From assembly GCA_020026335.1 (NCBI GenBank), contig JAHHQO010000002.1:124001-188000 (forward strand): a DNA stretch of 64,000 nucleotides. The letters are read 5' to 3'. Below, one piece after another: positions 35,810-44,416 of this stretch. Numbering within the stretch: the first letter of the stretch is position 1; each line of letters begins with the position of its first letter. This DNA comes from Alistipes sp. Its GTDB lineage: Bacteria; Bacteroidota; Bacteroidia; Bacteroidales; Rikenellaceae. A program made the position numbers and the translations under genes. The notes beneath the pieces are model-generated. The model was not told where the DNA came from. It searched no databases and saw nothing but the letters and a program-made list of their open reading frames with translations.

Positions 35810-36055
35810 TTATTCCGTTCGCCAAAAATCACGACAACCGCCATTACCATCATCTATCATAAGGGCTGAGTCGATTGTTTTATGAATCGAATTTTTATTT
35901 CCAGACCAATTGGCCTGTCCGTTTGCCTCGATGGAGGAACCGCCGACATTTCGATAATAACAGGCGCAATTGCAGACATTTCCACCTTTGACGCTACTCA
36001 TTTCCTTTTCCGAAAGGTTGTTTTTTTCGATCTGATTCACTTTAAGCGATTTCAT
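35810..36055 (-). CDS. GG-leader RiPP precursor peptide 4 (CxCxCYY-like core)
   Basis: An 81-residue peptide with leader MKSLKVNQIEKNNLSEKEM... ending VKGG at 22-25, very like precursor 1. The core starts NVCNCACYYRNVGGSSIEAN (three Cys, double Tyr, GGSS) and continues GQANWSG, then a longer tail with a fourth Cys (GGCRDFW). The 5' region matches that of precursor 1. Its 3' neighbour is an aspartyl protease instead of a GLPGLI gene; GLPGLI 4 lies upstream. Confidence 0.85.
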   Translation of the reverse strand: MKSLKVNQIEKNNLSEKEMSSVKGGNVCNCACYYRNVGGSSIEANGQANWSGNKNSIHKTIDSALMIDDGNGGCRDFWRTE

Positions 36056-36145
36056 AGTTCTTTAGTTTTAGGTTTGTACAATATTTTTCGGATTATTGTC
36101 CCGTAACGGGTATCCCTTCCGGCATTCTCCGAAATCGGGAAAAAA

Positions 36146-37102
36146 TCATATATCCAATTCGAGTTTCGGATAATAGCCTTCGGGAATGTAGTTGATGTCG
36201 ATTTCAACCGTCTTTTGTGTACTCATGTCGTAGATGATATGCTCCTTTCCGTCCAAAAACATCATTGTCATCGGAGCCAGCCACTGCCTGCGCCACATAC
36301 GATCAATATCTTTTCGCGTACACTTGACTTTCTTATGTGACGGAATGACAAACTCATGACGGTTCGTGCCGTTCAGTGCCTTGTCCGCATAGTCGTAAAT
36401 CATCCGGCCGACAGGTTGTTCCAGACCGATTGCCGTCCAGCAAAAGAGTCCCTTCGTGTCAGTGGCTTTCAGAATCAACCCCGGTAATCCGCCCAATTTC
36501 CACGGTCCATCTGCCTGAGGAATCTCCGGTGCGAACCATGCCTCCCAAGTCCGGCCGCGGAAGGTCGCAACAGCCTTGCGGCAGAGATAGCCTACAATCG
36601 TATCCGTTTGTTCCGTAATCTGCCAATCCAGTGCTTCTACCGGTTCGCTATACTGATACTCTTCGCGCAGAAAGCGAGTAGAGACCAAACGTTTCCGATC
36701 CTTCGGCCATGTATATATGTTGCAATACCACGGATGTTCATCGTCTTTCAGCCAATCCAGCAATGGAATGCCACTCTCCAGACGGGCAATGTCCGTTCGC
36801 GGAATGTCAACATAATAACCATAGGACATCGAGTCAATCCTATCGGCATACAGACTGTAATAGAGAGTCGCGTTTTTTCCTGTTTCGAGCAGCGTGCGGT
36901 CGTGCAGGCGTTTCATATTCGAAGTATCTCGCACATAGGCGAAATCATAGGTTACGCAGAGAAGGCAGGTGTCGATCGGATATTTTGCTCCCAGGTCTCT
37001 TACTTCGGCTATATATTCTCCCTGTGCTTTCGTTTCCCATGAACACAAGATGGCAAACAATAAAATCAAGAAAATTCTCATAAGCATAAGTTTTGATTTC
37101 AT
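36146..37102 (-). CDS. GLPGLI-family protein 4 with captured precursor start
   Basis: A 318-residue GLPGLI protein. The ATG at 37102 lies in a 5' region matching that of precursors 1 and 4, and the first codons (ATGAAATC) equal the precursor start MKS; the real signal peptide begins at MRIFLILLFAILC (ATG 37081). Translation may use either. The signature GLPGLI is at 205-210 after GPWKLG, and ATFRGRTWEAWFAPEIP precedes it; EYQYSEPVEALDW matches the other copies. The C terminus YPKLELDI is looser. A deletion that removed a precursor but kept its leader start is the simplest explanation. Confidence 0.9.
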   Translation of the reverse strand: MKSKLMLMRIFLILLFAILCSWETKAQGEYIAEVRDLGAKYPIDTCLLCVTYDFAYVRDTSNMKRLHDRTLLETGKNATLYYSLYADRIDSMSYGYYVDIPRTDIARLESGIPLLDWLKDDEHPWYCNIYTWPKDRKRLVSTRFLREEYQYSEPVEALDWQITEQTDTIVGYLCRKAVATFRGRTWEAWFAPEIPQADGPWKLGGLPGLILKATDTKGLFCWTAIGLEQPVGRMIYDYADKALNGTNRHEFVIPSHKKVKCTRKDIDRMWRRQWLAPMTMMFLDGKEHIIYDMSTQKTVEIDINYIPEGYYPKLELDI

Positions 37103-37260
37103 AGTTCTTTAGTTTTAGGTTTGTACAATATTTTTCGGATTATTGTCCTGCGACGGAGTGTCCGAATCCGCCGTTTCCCGAATAACGAATCTCTGATTCG
37201 GAAAATAATTCTATTTTTGTTATGCCTTTCTGCGTTTTAGTTCAACTTATAAGTTATCTC
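37103..37260 (-). promoter_or_regulatory. Shared upstream region of GLPGLI 4
   Basis: Bases 37095-37175 match those before precursor 1 (29052-29130), and the block near 37231-37262 matches those before precursors 1-3. It reads as the leader region of a lost precursor and supports a common regulon. No exact promoter box is seen. Confidence 0.5.
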
Positions 37261-37354
37261 GCTTTGGTTTCATTTTTTCTATGGAAAACTCTTTTGTCGG
37301 GCTCGCAAAGCCTTTTGAAATTTCCAGCGGATTATACTCTTGATTTTATTGTCG

Positions 37355-38515
37355 TTAAATGACAATGTCTTTCGTTCCTCCCGCTGACTCGATCTTCCAC
37401 ACACGATGTCCCTCCATGGAATACAACTCATTCTGTCGCTCCTCGGAAATATCTTCCCACCGGGTGCCGTCAACTGCCACGACTCTGTCTCCGAGACGGA
37501 GGCCTTGTGCGTAAGCTGCGTCATTGGTTCGGATTCTTGTTACCACTCCTTTGGAATCGCACCAGAATCCTGTCTTGTTCATAGGCTTGGAGGGATAAAT
37601 GTTTTGTGCCGGAGTGAGTATAAGCCGATCGTTCTTCAAATCAAGGATCATATTGAAGTGTTTGAGCAGACGCATACCGACAGTGCCTGCTATCGGCTTG
37701 TCGATACCGGAAAGATAGCTCCTGAACTCTCCCGAATAGCTCCTTAATCCCGTATCAAATGCACTGCGGACGTGTGGCAAAGTGGCGGATGGTATTTCAA
37801 TGTCGACCTCAAAATCATATAGTTTTCTATCTGGAATCTTAGTAGAAAAACTGTCCTCAATCTTCCAATGGGGAATGTGCAAGACAAAGTCTTCCAACTC
37901 TGGCGTCGGGTCAGTAATGGCAAATCCGTAAGGTGTACCTGTATCAAGCAGATAGAGATAATCCGTAGATAAAGACTTGTCATTGTAGGATAATGTCATC
38001 GGAATATTGACAAACGGAGCGAGTTTTCGGTTCCCTTTCTTCGCAAACACCAATGGATAAACGATGGCATTTTCGGGCAAAGTGTCCGTCTCGCAAATAG
38101 AAAATATACGGTTGTCGAAATCGAAACACCAAATTCGCCTTTCTGTCGCATATACAGGAGCAATCATAGCTTCGATTTTACTGGGAACATGGTAAATTTT
38201 ATTGCTGTTCAGAGATTGACCTCCGAGTGATATGCTCTCAACATCGATTTTCGATACCCCGGTGCCGGATTCAGCCACGGCCGAAGCGTCTGTGTAATTC
38301 GCAGCGAGCGACCGTGGCAGCAGGCAGCCGACCATACATCCCGTATCGAACAGCATTTCGAGCGTATCCGCTGCATTGATTACGACGGGAGTATAGATTC
38401 CATCGTGGTAAATGCGCAAATTCGTATTGTCTGCTGTCTGTAGAGCCTGTTCATTCGATGAACAAGAGATGACAGCAAATTGAACAACCAGTATTATGTG
38501 TAGAAATTTGTTCAT
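37355..38515 (-). CDS. Retropepsin-like aspartyl protease with PDZ domain, copy 2
   Basis: A 386-residue lipoprotein starting at ATG 38515 (MNKFLHIILVVQFAVISC), with the lipobox Cys at residue 18. Two DTG motifs are at 57-59 (MLFDTGCMVG) and 191-193 (YLLDTGTPYG), with a PDZ-like end (AQGLRLGDRVVAVDG). It is related to copy 1 but clearly diverged. It is the most upstream gene of the array; a 250-bp gap separates it from GLPGLI 4. A longer upstream start (38554) lacks a signal peptide and was not used. Confidence 0.82.
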   Translation of the reverse strand: MNKFLHIILVVQFAVISCSSNEQALQTADNTNLRIYHDGIYTPVVINAADTLEMLFDTGCMVGCLLPRSLAANYTDASAVAESGTGVSKIDVESISLGGQSLNSNKIYHVPSKIEAMIAPVYATERRIWCFDFDNRIFSICETDTLPENAIVYPLVFAKKGNRKLAPFVNIPMTLSYNDKSLSTDYLYLLDTGTPYGFAITDPTPELEDFVLHIPHWKIEDSFSTKIPDRKLYDFEVDIEIPSATLPHVRSAFDTGLRSYSGEFRSYLSGIDKPIAGTVGMRLLKHFNMILDLKNDRLILTPAQNIYPSKPMNKTGFWCDSKGVVTRIRTNDAAYAQGLRLGDRVVAVDGTRWEDISEERQNELYSMEGHRVWKIESAGGTKDIVI

Positions 38516-39049
38516 CGCTACAATGGTTTTATATGAGGTAACGCGCAAAATCAATAAACCTTATTTTTAGTTATAGATTTAGACTCACATAGCACATGAC
38601 ATTCAACATATACTCTCACATCATCATTTAAATACAAAGTGAAAGTATAATCTCATTTATTAGGATAAAAATAATCGTCAAATATTTTTTTCGTCCATAT
38701 ATAGACGGATTCTTCAACATAGACTCCTTGTGCAAACACGATAAACATTAACTGCCTAACAAATTGTTTTATCTCAATATAAGGCCTCGACTGACACAAG
38801 TTTAAACAAGTCATCTAACACAATTGATTTTATCAATATATATATAACAAAGATAACATTTTTATCGATACTTTGCGATTCAAAGACGCCAATTTACTAT
38901 TCTATTTCAATAAGATACACAAGTAACTCCTAATTATTTCTATAAATCACAGATACAAAAGGAGACATCTCCAACAAAAAATCGATTTTTTGTTGGAGAG
39001 AAGCCATTCAAAACTTACAACCGAGCGACAGCTGCGGGGGTGTGCGAAA
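38516..39049. other. AT-rich intergenic region with a 32-bp perfect palindrome
   Basis: About 530 bp with no coding sequence, much more AT-rich than its neighbours. At 38968-38999 lies a perfect 32-bp palindrome, TCTCCAACAAAAAATC then its complement. It may be a hairpin, a protein-binding site or an end left by a mobile element; no transposase or repeat partner is seen. Confidence 0.6.
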
Positions 39050-39090
39050 AAAAATTTCCCTGCTACGCACACGCGTAACAGGGAATTTTT
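39050..39090 (-). terminator. Terminator of the fimbrillin-like pseudogene
   Basis: A long stem: CCCTG / TACGC pair with GCGTA / CAGGG around an ACAC loop, extended by AATT-type ends, and followed on the minus strand by eight T. It lies about 38 bp after the pseudogene stop. Confidence 0.85.
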
Positions 39091-39127
39091 GATAATGGAA
39101 TCGGGGATTCACATTACGATTATGTCG

Positions 39128-40162
39128 TTAGAAGGCAAAGAAACAACGGACTTTGGATTTGTAATTTGCGGCTGTCTCTCATTACCTCCAATTTGCCATC
39201 ATTGAAGTGTATGGCGCGCGAATGGTGGATGTTGCTGCATCCGGACGAGGTACAATACTGGTCGCTGACGGTGAACTCGTCTTTATACTGTGACGGTATG
39301 ACGCTCAGGATTTCATTGATGGTGCTGATGGCATGGGTACCTGCCGGCGCAGGAATCGACGAAAAGGTCTGGTTGCTCTCATCTCTGAATTGGGTGCAGT
39401 CTGCACAGCCGAAGCTCTCCAGCATCTCGACCCACTGTCCCTCTGCCGCGATGAACCACTGAGTCGCTCCTTTGGGGGTGCGATTGTCTGCGCGGAAGGT
39501 TTTCACCTCGCAGAAGGCATCAAAATTATTCTTTTTAGGATGACGGAGGATAGCTTCCGTGGTCGCCAGACCGTCAAAGTCCTTGCAGAGCAAATCTGTG
39601 ATTTTGCCTTAGTCACCGAAATATTCGATGCCGTAACCGCCGAATTTATATTTGCCCGCAACATTCTTCAGTGACATCACCAGACCGTGTGCATTGTCGA
39701 TGCCACCAGAGCCTTAACGGCACTGGCACCGAGCTTGCTCTTGTCGAGACTCACCACAACACCGATTACGTTGGCATAGTCATTTGAGGTCAGCTGACGC
39801 GCGCTTATCAGATTTCCGTCCTTCAACATGAAGACGCCTTTGGTGACATCGGTCAAATCATTGTTATCATTTGCCACGATAGCACTAATCAAATCGTCTG
39901 ATGTAACCTCGAAGATTTCGCCGTTGTTCCAGTCGGCCACCTCAAGATTGAAGTTGATGTTACCGCTTTCGTTCTTCAGATTTACCACATAGAGCGTATT
40001 GCGCTTCAGCATGATAGGTGTGCCGTCCTGTTTTTTCAGCACCACGGTAGCCATATACTCCACCTTGTTGGCGGTATAATAGATGTCCAACGAGGGAATG
40101 TTCTCTCCGTTGCCGAAGTGCTCATAGAACGGTACAGTAGTAAGTCTTACTGGTTTGGCCAA
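39128..40162 (-). pseudogene. Fimbrillin-like protein with DUF1566-type C terminus, broken
   Basis: Frames join into one protein with breaks: (a) 40162-39677, with LDIYYTANKVEYMATVVLKK and a GVFMLKDGNLISARQLTSND segment; (b) a frameshift near 39710, then LVMSLKNVAGKYKFGGYG ending YFGD, a TAA stop, and GKITDLLCKDFDG in the same frame; (c) a frameshift before the end, where YKSKVRCFFAF replaces the open frame's tail. The order (a fimbrillin-type domain, then a C-terminal DUF1566-like part with QYCTSSGCSNIHHS) suggests a fimbria- or surface-related protein. The N terminus (signal peptide) is missing. Confidence 0.75.
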
Positions 40163-40240
40163 TCCAGACTATTCCCAAATCGGTTATGCCTTAGGCTAAG
40201 GATTTGAAATGCTTCTTACACTGTTGAAGTATGTTCTAAA

Positions 40241-40531
40241 ATGAAAGAATTGGATATGACTAATCTTGGAATGGTAGCTTACAGTATGATTCTTGCTGAA
40301 TTGGCTGACAATTCCAAGCAGACTTATCCACCCCTTAAATTGTTTGAGAAAGATGGATTTATGAGTACTCGTTTTTCTTGTTCTACTAATGTATGGAATG
40401 TTCAGGCAACCAAAGATTTCCTCGACAAGCATTATACGAAAATTGCGGATCCATGTAAGAGAATCAGAAAAGGTTATACTATGAACGCAATGGATGACTT
40501 TGATTGGGAAAGTGAACTGTCTCTCAAATAA
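40241..40531 (+). CDS. Hypothetical small protein
   Basis: A 96-residue open frame starting at ATG 40241 (MKELDMTNLGMVAYSMILAE). It has AT-rich codons unlike the surrounding core genes and no recognisable domain. Its composition suggests an accessory gene or a fragment of one. It lies between the fimbrillin-like pseudogene and the uvrA-like gene, and no promoter is evident. Confidence that it is translated is modest. Confidence 0.4.
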   Translation: MKELDMTNLGMVAYSMILAELADNSKQTYPPLKLFEKDGFMSTRFSCSTNVWNVQATKDFLDKHYTKIADPCKRIRKGYTMNAMDDFDWESELSLK

Positions 40532-40644
40532 TAAATTATTTAAACATGAAAAAGATTTTTGGGGCATCGCAGCTTTGGCATAGCAAGATGGTGATTATCT
40601 AAGTTTCTAATTGCGATGTTTTCGCTTTGGAAATCCATTATAAT

Positions 40645-40675
40645 AAGTTCTCCCCTTTACTTACGGGGAGAACTT
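40645..40675. other. Perfect 11-bp stem-loop in the gap before uvrA-like gene
   Basis: AAGTTCTCCCC (40645-40655) pairs with GGGGAGAACTT (40665-40675) around a 9-nt loop, with no T-run on either side. The gap 40532-40764 holds only this and a 67-codon open stretch without a start codon. Confidence 0.5.
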
Positions 40676-40764
40676 ACATACCGGGGAAGTACGTCAAACA
40701 ACAATACGGAGAAGTAGAGAAAAAGGCGTACAGTATTCTTCAACAAGTCAATCAAATAAAAGGC

Positions 40765-40800
40765 AAAATCTCCGAAGGGGCTGACCTCTTCGGAGATTTT
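40765..40800 (-). terminator. Terminator of the UvrA-like gene
   Basis: A 13-bp perfect stem (40765-40777 with 40788-40800) whose outer pairs are AAAA/TTTT, 18 bp after the uvrA-like stop on the minus strand. Confidence 0.8.
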
Positions 40801-40818
40801 CGTTAGTGATGTTTTCTT

Positions 40819-43068
40819 TTAATTAATAGCAGATTGTAAATAGCCGGCTGTGACCGACCGCTGATGTTCCAGCATCTCTTGAGGGGTGCCTTCGAAGATA
40901 ACATTTCCTCCCTCATCTCCACCCCCCGGACCTATCTCGATGACATAATCGGCGGCTTTGAGTACCTCCAGATTGTGTTCGATGAGGAAGAGCGAGTTGC
41001 CCTTCTCCACAAGGCTGTCAAAGAGATTGATGATGTGTTGTACATCCTGCAGATGAAGTCCGTCGGTAGGCTCGTCAAGCACCAATATCTGCCCTCCCTT
41101 GTCGAGGTGGGACGCCAATTTCATACGTTGAAGTTCGCCTCCCGACAAAGTCGAGAGTGCCTGATTGAGATGGAGGTAGAAAAGACCCACATCCGACAGG
41201 GGACGGAGCTTATGCTCGATGACCGTACCCCGGAAACGGGTCATCGCCTGACGCACGGTGAGATCCATGACCTCGGCAATGTTGAGCCCACCCATTTTGT
41301 AGGCCAAAGCCTCTTTCGAATAGCGCAAGCCGCCACACGATTCACAGACCGTCTCTATGGAGTCCATGAACGCCATCTCTGACACAATAACACCCTTACC
41401 CCGGCACACGGGGCACCCACCATCACCATTGAACGAGAAGAGACTCTCCTTGCGTCCACTCGACTTGGCAAACATCTTACGGATGTCGTCTGCCACACCA
41501 AGATAGGTGGCCGGGGTCGAACGCAGGTTTGCCCCGATGCTCTTTTGGCTGATGAGGGTCACCTTGTCGCCCTCACGGTCGTGGAACACCTGCATGAGCG
41601 AGCTTTTACCCGAACCTGCCACTCCGGCAATGACGGTGAAAAGTCCTTTGGGCAGCTTCACGCTCACATCCTTGAGATTATGGAGCGTGAGGTGTTGCAA
41701 TTCGAACCACTCCTCCGCCTTACGAACGGGAAATTTCAAACCCTTGTGTTCGCGGAGCAGACGACCTGTGAGGGTGTCGCCCTGCTTGAGTGCTTCGTAT
41801 GTTCCCTCGAACAGCACCTCTCCGCCATGTGCTCCCGCTCCGGGTCCCATGTCGATGATATGGTCGGCAATCTCCATCATCTCCTTGTGGTGCTCGACCA
41901 TAAGAACGGTGTTGCCCCGGTCGCGCAGCTCGATAATGGCATCGCTCAAGCGGTGGATGTCGTGGCTGTGGAGACCGACACTCGGCTCGTCGAGAACGTA
42001 GAGCATATCGCTCAGTGACGAATTGTTGTATTTGGCAATCTTGCAGCGCTGTGCCTCTCCGCCCGAAAGCGTGCCCATAGGACGGTCGAGGGTCAGATAG
42101 TCGAGACCTATGTTTATCAGTGCGCCGATGCGGCTCTTCAGCGCGGACTTCATATCCACTGCCACGGGGTCTTCGATGGCGTCCAACCACGTGAGAACGT
42201 CGGGCAGAGCCATTTGGGTGATGTCGGCAATGTTCCGCCCGCCAATCTTACACGACAGAATCTTGGGGTTCAGGCGGCGACCGTGACACTCGGGACACAG
42301 GCCATGTGTGACGATGGGTTCGAGTTTCTTCCAGTGCACCTTGGCATCATCACGCTTCAGCATACGGTTCATGCGGTACATCAGACCCTCATACTTGCCG
42401 TTTTTGTAATACTCGGCAGGGGGATTTTTCAGCGTCATCGGCTCCTGATAGAGGAACAGGTGCAGCTCCTCAGGGGTGAAGTCGCGGATTTTCTTGTTGG
42501 GGTCGTAGAGACCGCACGCCCCGTAGTAGAGCCAGCGCCACTGTCCCGGCTCGTAGGCCACATAGTTGATGACGCCGGGGTCGTTGAGACATTTGTCGAA
42601 ATCGACCAGCTTATGCACATCTATTTCGGTAATCTCGCCCAGTCCGTCACAGCGTGTACAGCGACCTTGAGGGTGGTTGAACGAGAAGGAGTCGGAGTAG
42701 CCCACAAACGGACGGCCGACACGCGAAAAGAGCAGGCGCAAAAGGCTGTAGATGTCGGTGTAGGTACCCACGGTCGAGCGCGTCTGTCCCGAGGGCTTGT
42801 GCTGGTCGATGACTATCGCCGGCGGCAGGCTCTCGATGCGCCCCACAACGGGACGACCATATTTGGGAAGATAGCGTTGCGCAAAGCTGGGGAAGGTATC
42901 ATTGAGTTCACGCCGCGACTGCGCCGCGATGGTATCGAGCACCAGCGAGCTTTTGCCCGAACCCGAAACACCCGTAACCACGGTAATCTGATGCTTCGGT
43001 ATCTCCACCGAAACGTGTTTCAGATTGTTCTGCGTGGCATCGGACACACGTATCTTATCACTTTTCAT
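40819..43068 (-). CDS. UvrA-like (class II) ABC ATPase
   Basis: A 749-residue excinuclease UvrA homologue. The start is ATG 43068 (MKSDKIRVSDATQNNL); the open frame runs further up without family similarity. Two ABC domains: Walker A GVSGSGKSS (33-41) and a second GVAGSGKSS, signatures LSGGEAQR and LSGGELQR, and zinc-binding pairs (CTRCDGLG, CPECHGRRL, CPVCRGKG, CESCGG). It is about 190 residues shorter than standard UvrA and lacks the extra N-terminal zinc module and UvrB-binding region, as in UvrA2/DrrC-like proteins. These may help DNA-damage tolerance or drug resistance without UvrB. Confidence 0.9.
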   Translation of the reverse strand: MKSDKIRVSDATQNNLKHVSVEIPKHQITVVTGVSGSGKSSLVLDTIAAQSRRELNDTFPSFAQRYLPKYGRPVVGRIESLPPAIVIDQHKPSGQTRSTVGTYTDIYSLLRLLFSRVGRPFVGYSDSFSFNHPQGRCTRCDGLGEITEIDVHKLVDFDKCLNDPGVINYVAYEPGQWRWLYYGACGLYDPNKKIRDFTPEELHLFLYQEPMTLKNPPAEYYKNGKYEGLMYRMNRMLKRDDAKVHWKKLEPIVTHGLCPECHGRRLNPKILSCKIGGRNIADITQMALPDVLTWLDAIEDPVAVDMKSALKSRIGALINIGLDYLTLDRPMGTLSGGEAQRCKIAKYNNSSLSDMLYVLDEPSVGLHSHDIHRLSDAIIELRDRGNTVLMVEHHKEMMEIADHIIDMGPGAGAHGGEVLFEGTYEALKQGDTLTGRLLREHKGLKFPVRKAEEWFELQHLTLHNLKDVSVKLPKGLFTVIAGVAGSGKSSLMQVFHDREGDKVTLISQKSIGANLRSTPATYLGVADDIRKMFAKSSGRKESLFSFNGDGGCPVCRGKGVIVSEMAFMDSIETVCESCGGLRYSKEALAYKMGGLNIAEVMDLTVRQAMTRFRGTVIEHKLRPLSDVGLFYLHLNQALSTLSGGELQRMKLASHLDKGGQILVLDEPTDGLHLQDVQHIINLFDSLVEKGNSLFLIEHNLEVLKAADYVIEIGPGGGDEGGNVIFEGTPQEMLEHQRSVTAGYLQSAIN

Positions 43069-43150
43069 CGCTGTAATGTTTTTTTGAGGGGGGGGGCTGT
43101 CCCGGTTTTGGGGCGTTCCACATATTGTTTTCCCCTTCCGTAATCGAAAA

Positions 43151-43663
43151 TTATAACTCCTCGACCATCTCACCGCGCTGTTTTCTCACGGCGTGGCGCG
43201 ATGAGGGTTCGGCATCCTCGGCGGCATAGCCCACGGGGAAGAGGGCGATAAGCTCGTAGCCCGCCATTTCGGGGCAGAGCGTCTGCAAGCGAGGAGCATC
43301 GAAATAGCCCACCCATGTGGTAGCCAGTCCGAAGTCGGTAATGGCCAGCATGAGATGAGTGGCGGCAATGGCGGCATCGGTCTCGGCAAATGAGTGGTTG
43401 TCGAACGAACGTGTCCAGCCCTCGCTCTCCCGATAGCCCACCACGAGGAAGGTATCGGCACCGAAGGTGTAACGTGTGGTCGCGCGGACAGCTTCTTTCG
43501 CGGCTTCGGACTTCATCCAGAAGATTTTGAAAGGCTGGCGATTGACCGCCGTGGGTGCGAGGTTTGCCGCCTCGATAAGTTGCTCCACCAGCGCGTCATC
43601 GACCTTGCGCTCCGAGAGCTTGCGGCACGAATAGCGCGCTTTTATCAATTCCTGAAAATTCAT
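43151..43663 (-). CDS. Nitroreductase-family protein
   Basis: A 170-residue FMN-dependent nitroreductase-fold protein: the N-terminal RYSCRKLSERKVDDALVEQL and the central PTAVNRQPFKIFWMKS are the FMN-binding region, and DAAIAATHLMLAITDFGLAT the dimer region. The substrate is unknown; these enzymes reduce nitro compounds, quinones or flavins. It precedes the UvrA-like gene on the same strand with an 82-bp gap. Confidence 0.88.
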   Translation of the reverse strand: MNFQELIKARYSCRKLSERKVDDALVEQLIEAANLAPTAVNRQPFKIFWMKSEAAKEAVRATTRYTFGADTFLVVGYRESEGWTRSFDNHSFAETDAAIAATHLMLAITDFGLATTWVGYFDAPRLQTLCPEMAGYELIALFPVGYAAEDAEPSSRHAVRKQRGEMVEEL

Positions 43664-43681
43664 CTTTCTACTCTTTTAAAA

Positions 43682-44158
43682 TTAACGTGTAAAATGTCCT
43701 GTCTGAGCATTCAGCTCGCTTTGCAGCACTGTCGGGGCGACCTCGACGGTGAGTCCTACCCTACCGCCCGAGATGTAGATGGTCTCCCAGCGGAGCACGT
43801 CCTCATCGACAAATATCGGCAATCGGGTTTTCAGTCCGAAGGGTGAACAGCCACCATGCACGTAGCCCGTCAGCTCCTCAAACATATCGGGTTGCAACAT
43901 GGTCAGATTGCGGACTCCGACCAACTGCGCCGCCTTCTTCATGTCGATACGACAGGCGGCAGGCAGACAGAAAACATAATAACCCCCATGATGGTCCGTA
44001 GTGACGAGTGTCTTCACCAGACGCTCCACCGAAAATCCCATGTGGTTCGCCACATCTATGGCCGCCACGGGTCCGTCCACGGTGGGATAGGTATATTCTC
44101 TGAATGCGATACCCCTCTGCTGCAAATCCACAACAGCGTTTGTAAGTTCTGCCATCAT
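43682..44158 (-). CDS. ybaK: YbaK/EbsC-type Cys-tRNA(Pro) deacylase
   Basis: A 158-residue protein of the YbaK family, which hydrolyses mischarged Cys-tRNA(Pro). It shows LVKTLVTTDHHGGYYVFCLP and a central KKAAQLVGVRNLTMLQPDMF, then TGYVHGGCSPFGLK, the family active-site loop. Starts at 44158 or 44155 are both possible. It is 18 bp before the nitroreductase gene and probably cotranscribed. Confidence 0.92.
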   Translation of the reverse strand: MMAELTNAVVDLQQRGIAFREYTYPTVDGPVAAIDVANHMGFSVERLVKTLVTTDHHGGYYVFCLPAACRIDMKKAAQLVGVRNLTMLQPDMFEELTGYVHGGCSPFGLKTRLPIFVDEDVLRWETIYISGGRVGLTVEVAPTVLQSELNAQTGHFTR

Positions 44159-44416
44159 CTAAAATTATAAAGGTTAAACGTCAAATTTCTTCGTGAATCA
44201 ATCACAATGCAAAAGTAGAGACTTTTCATCAGTGGGGAGTTATACAAAATCCACCATAAATTATAAATCTGTTTCCGAAGAGCGATTTTCGTTATTATTT
44301 CTGTCGCATAAGGGGCGCGGAGCGAAATTTCGCCGGCCATTCTTTATAAAATCGGGCGTCAGTTCGGGGAAGGGGTGCAGGCGGATTAGGGTTCAGTCGT
44401 CTTATGTAAGGAAACA

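Noticed and set aside
25198..38515. Radical-SAM maturase, PqqD-like protein or ABC exporter within the peptide array
   Set aside because: No CxxxCxxC radical-SAM motif protein and no full ABC transporter is encoded there; these must be sought elsewhere.
40603..40806. 67-codon open stretch (KYVKQQYGEVEKKAYSILQQ) before the uvrA-like terminator
   Set aside because: No start codon, no known family, and a stem-loop and terminator lie inside it; at most a relic of a lost gene.
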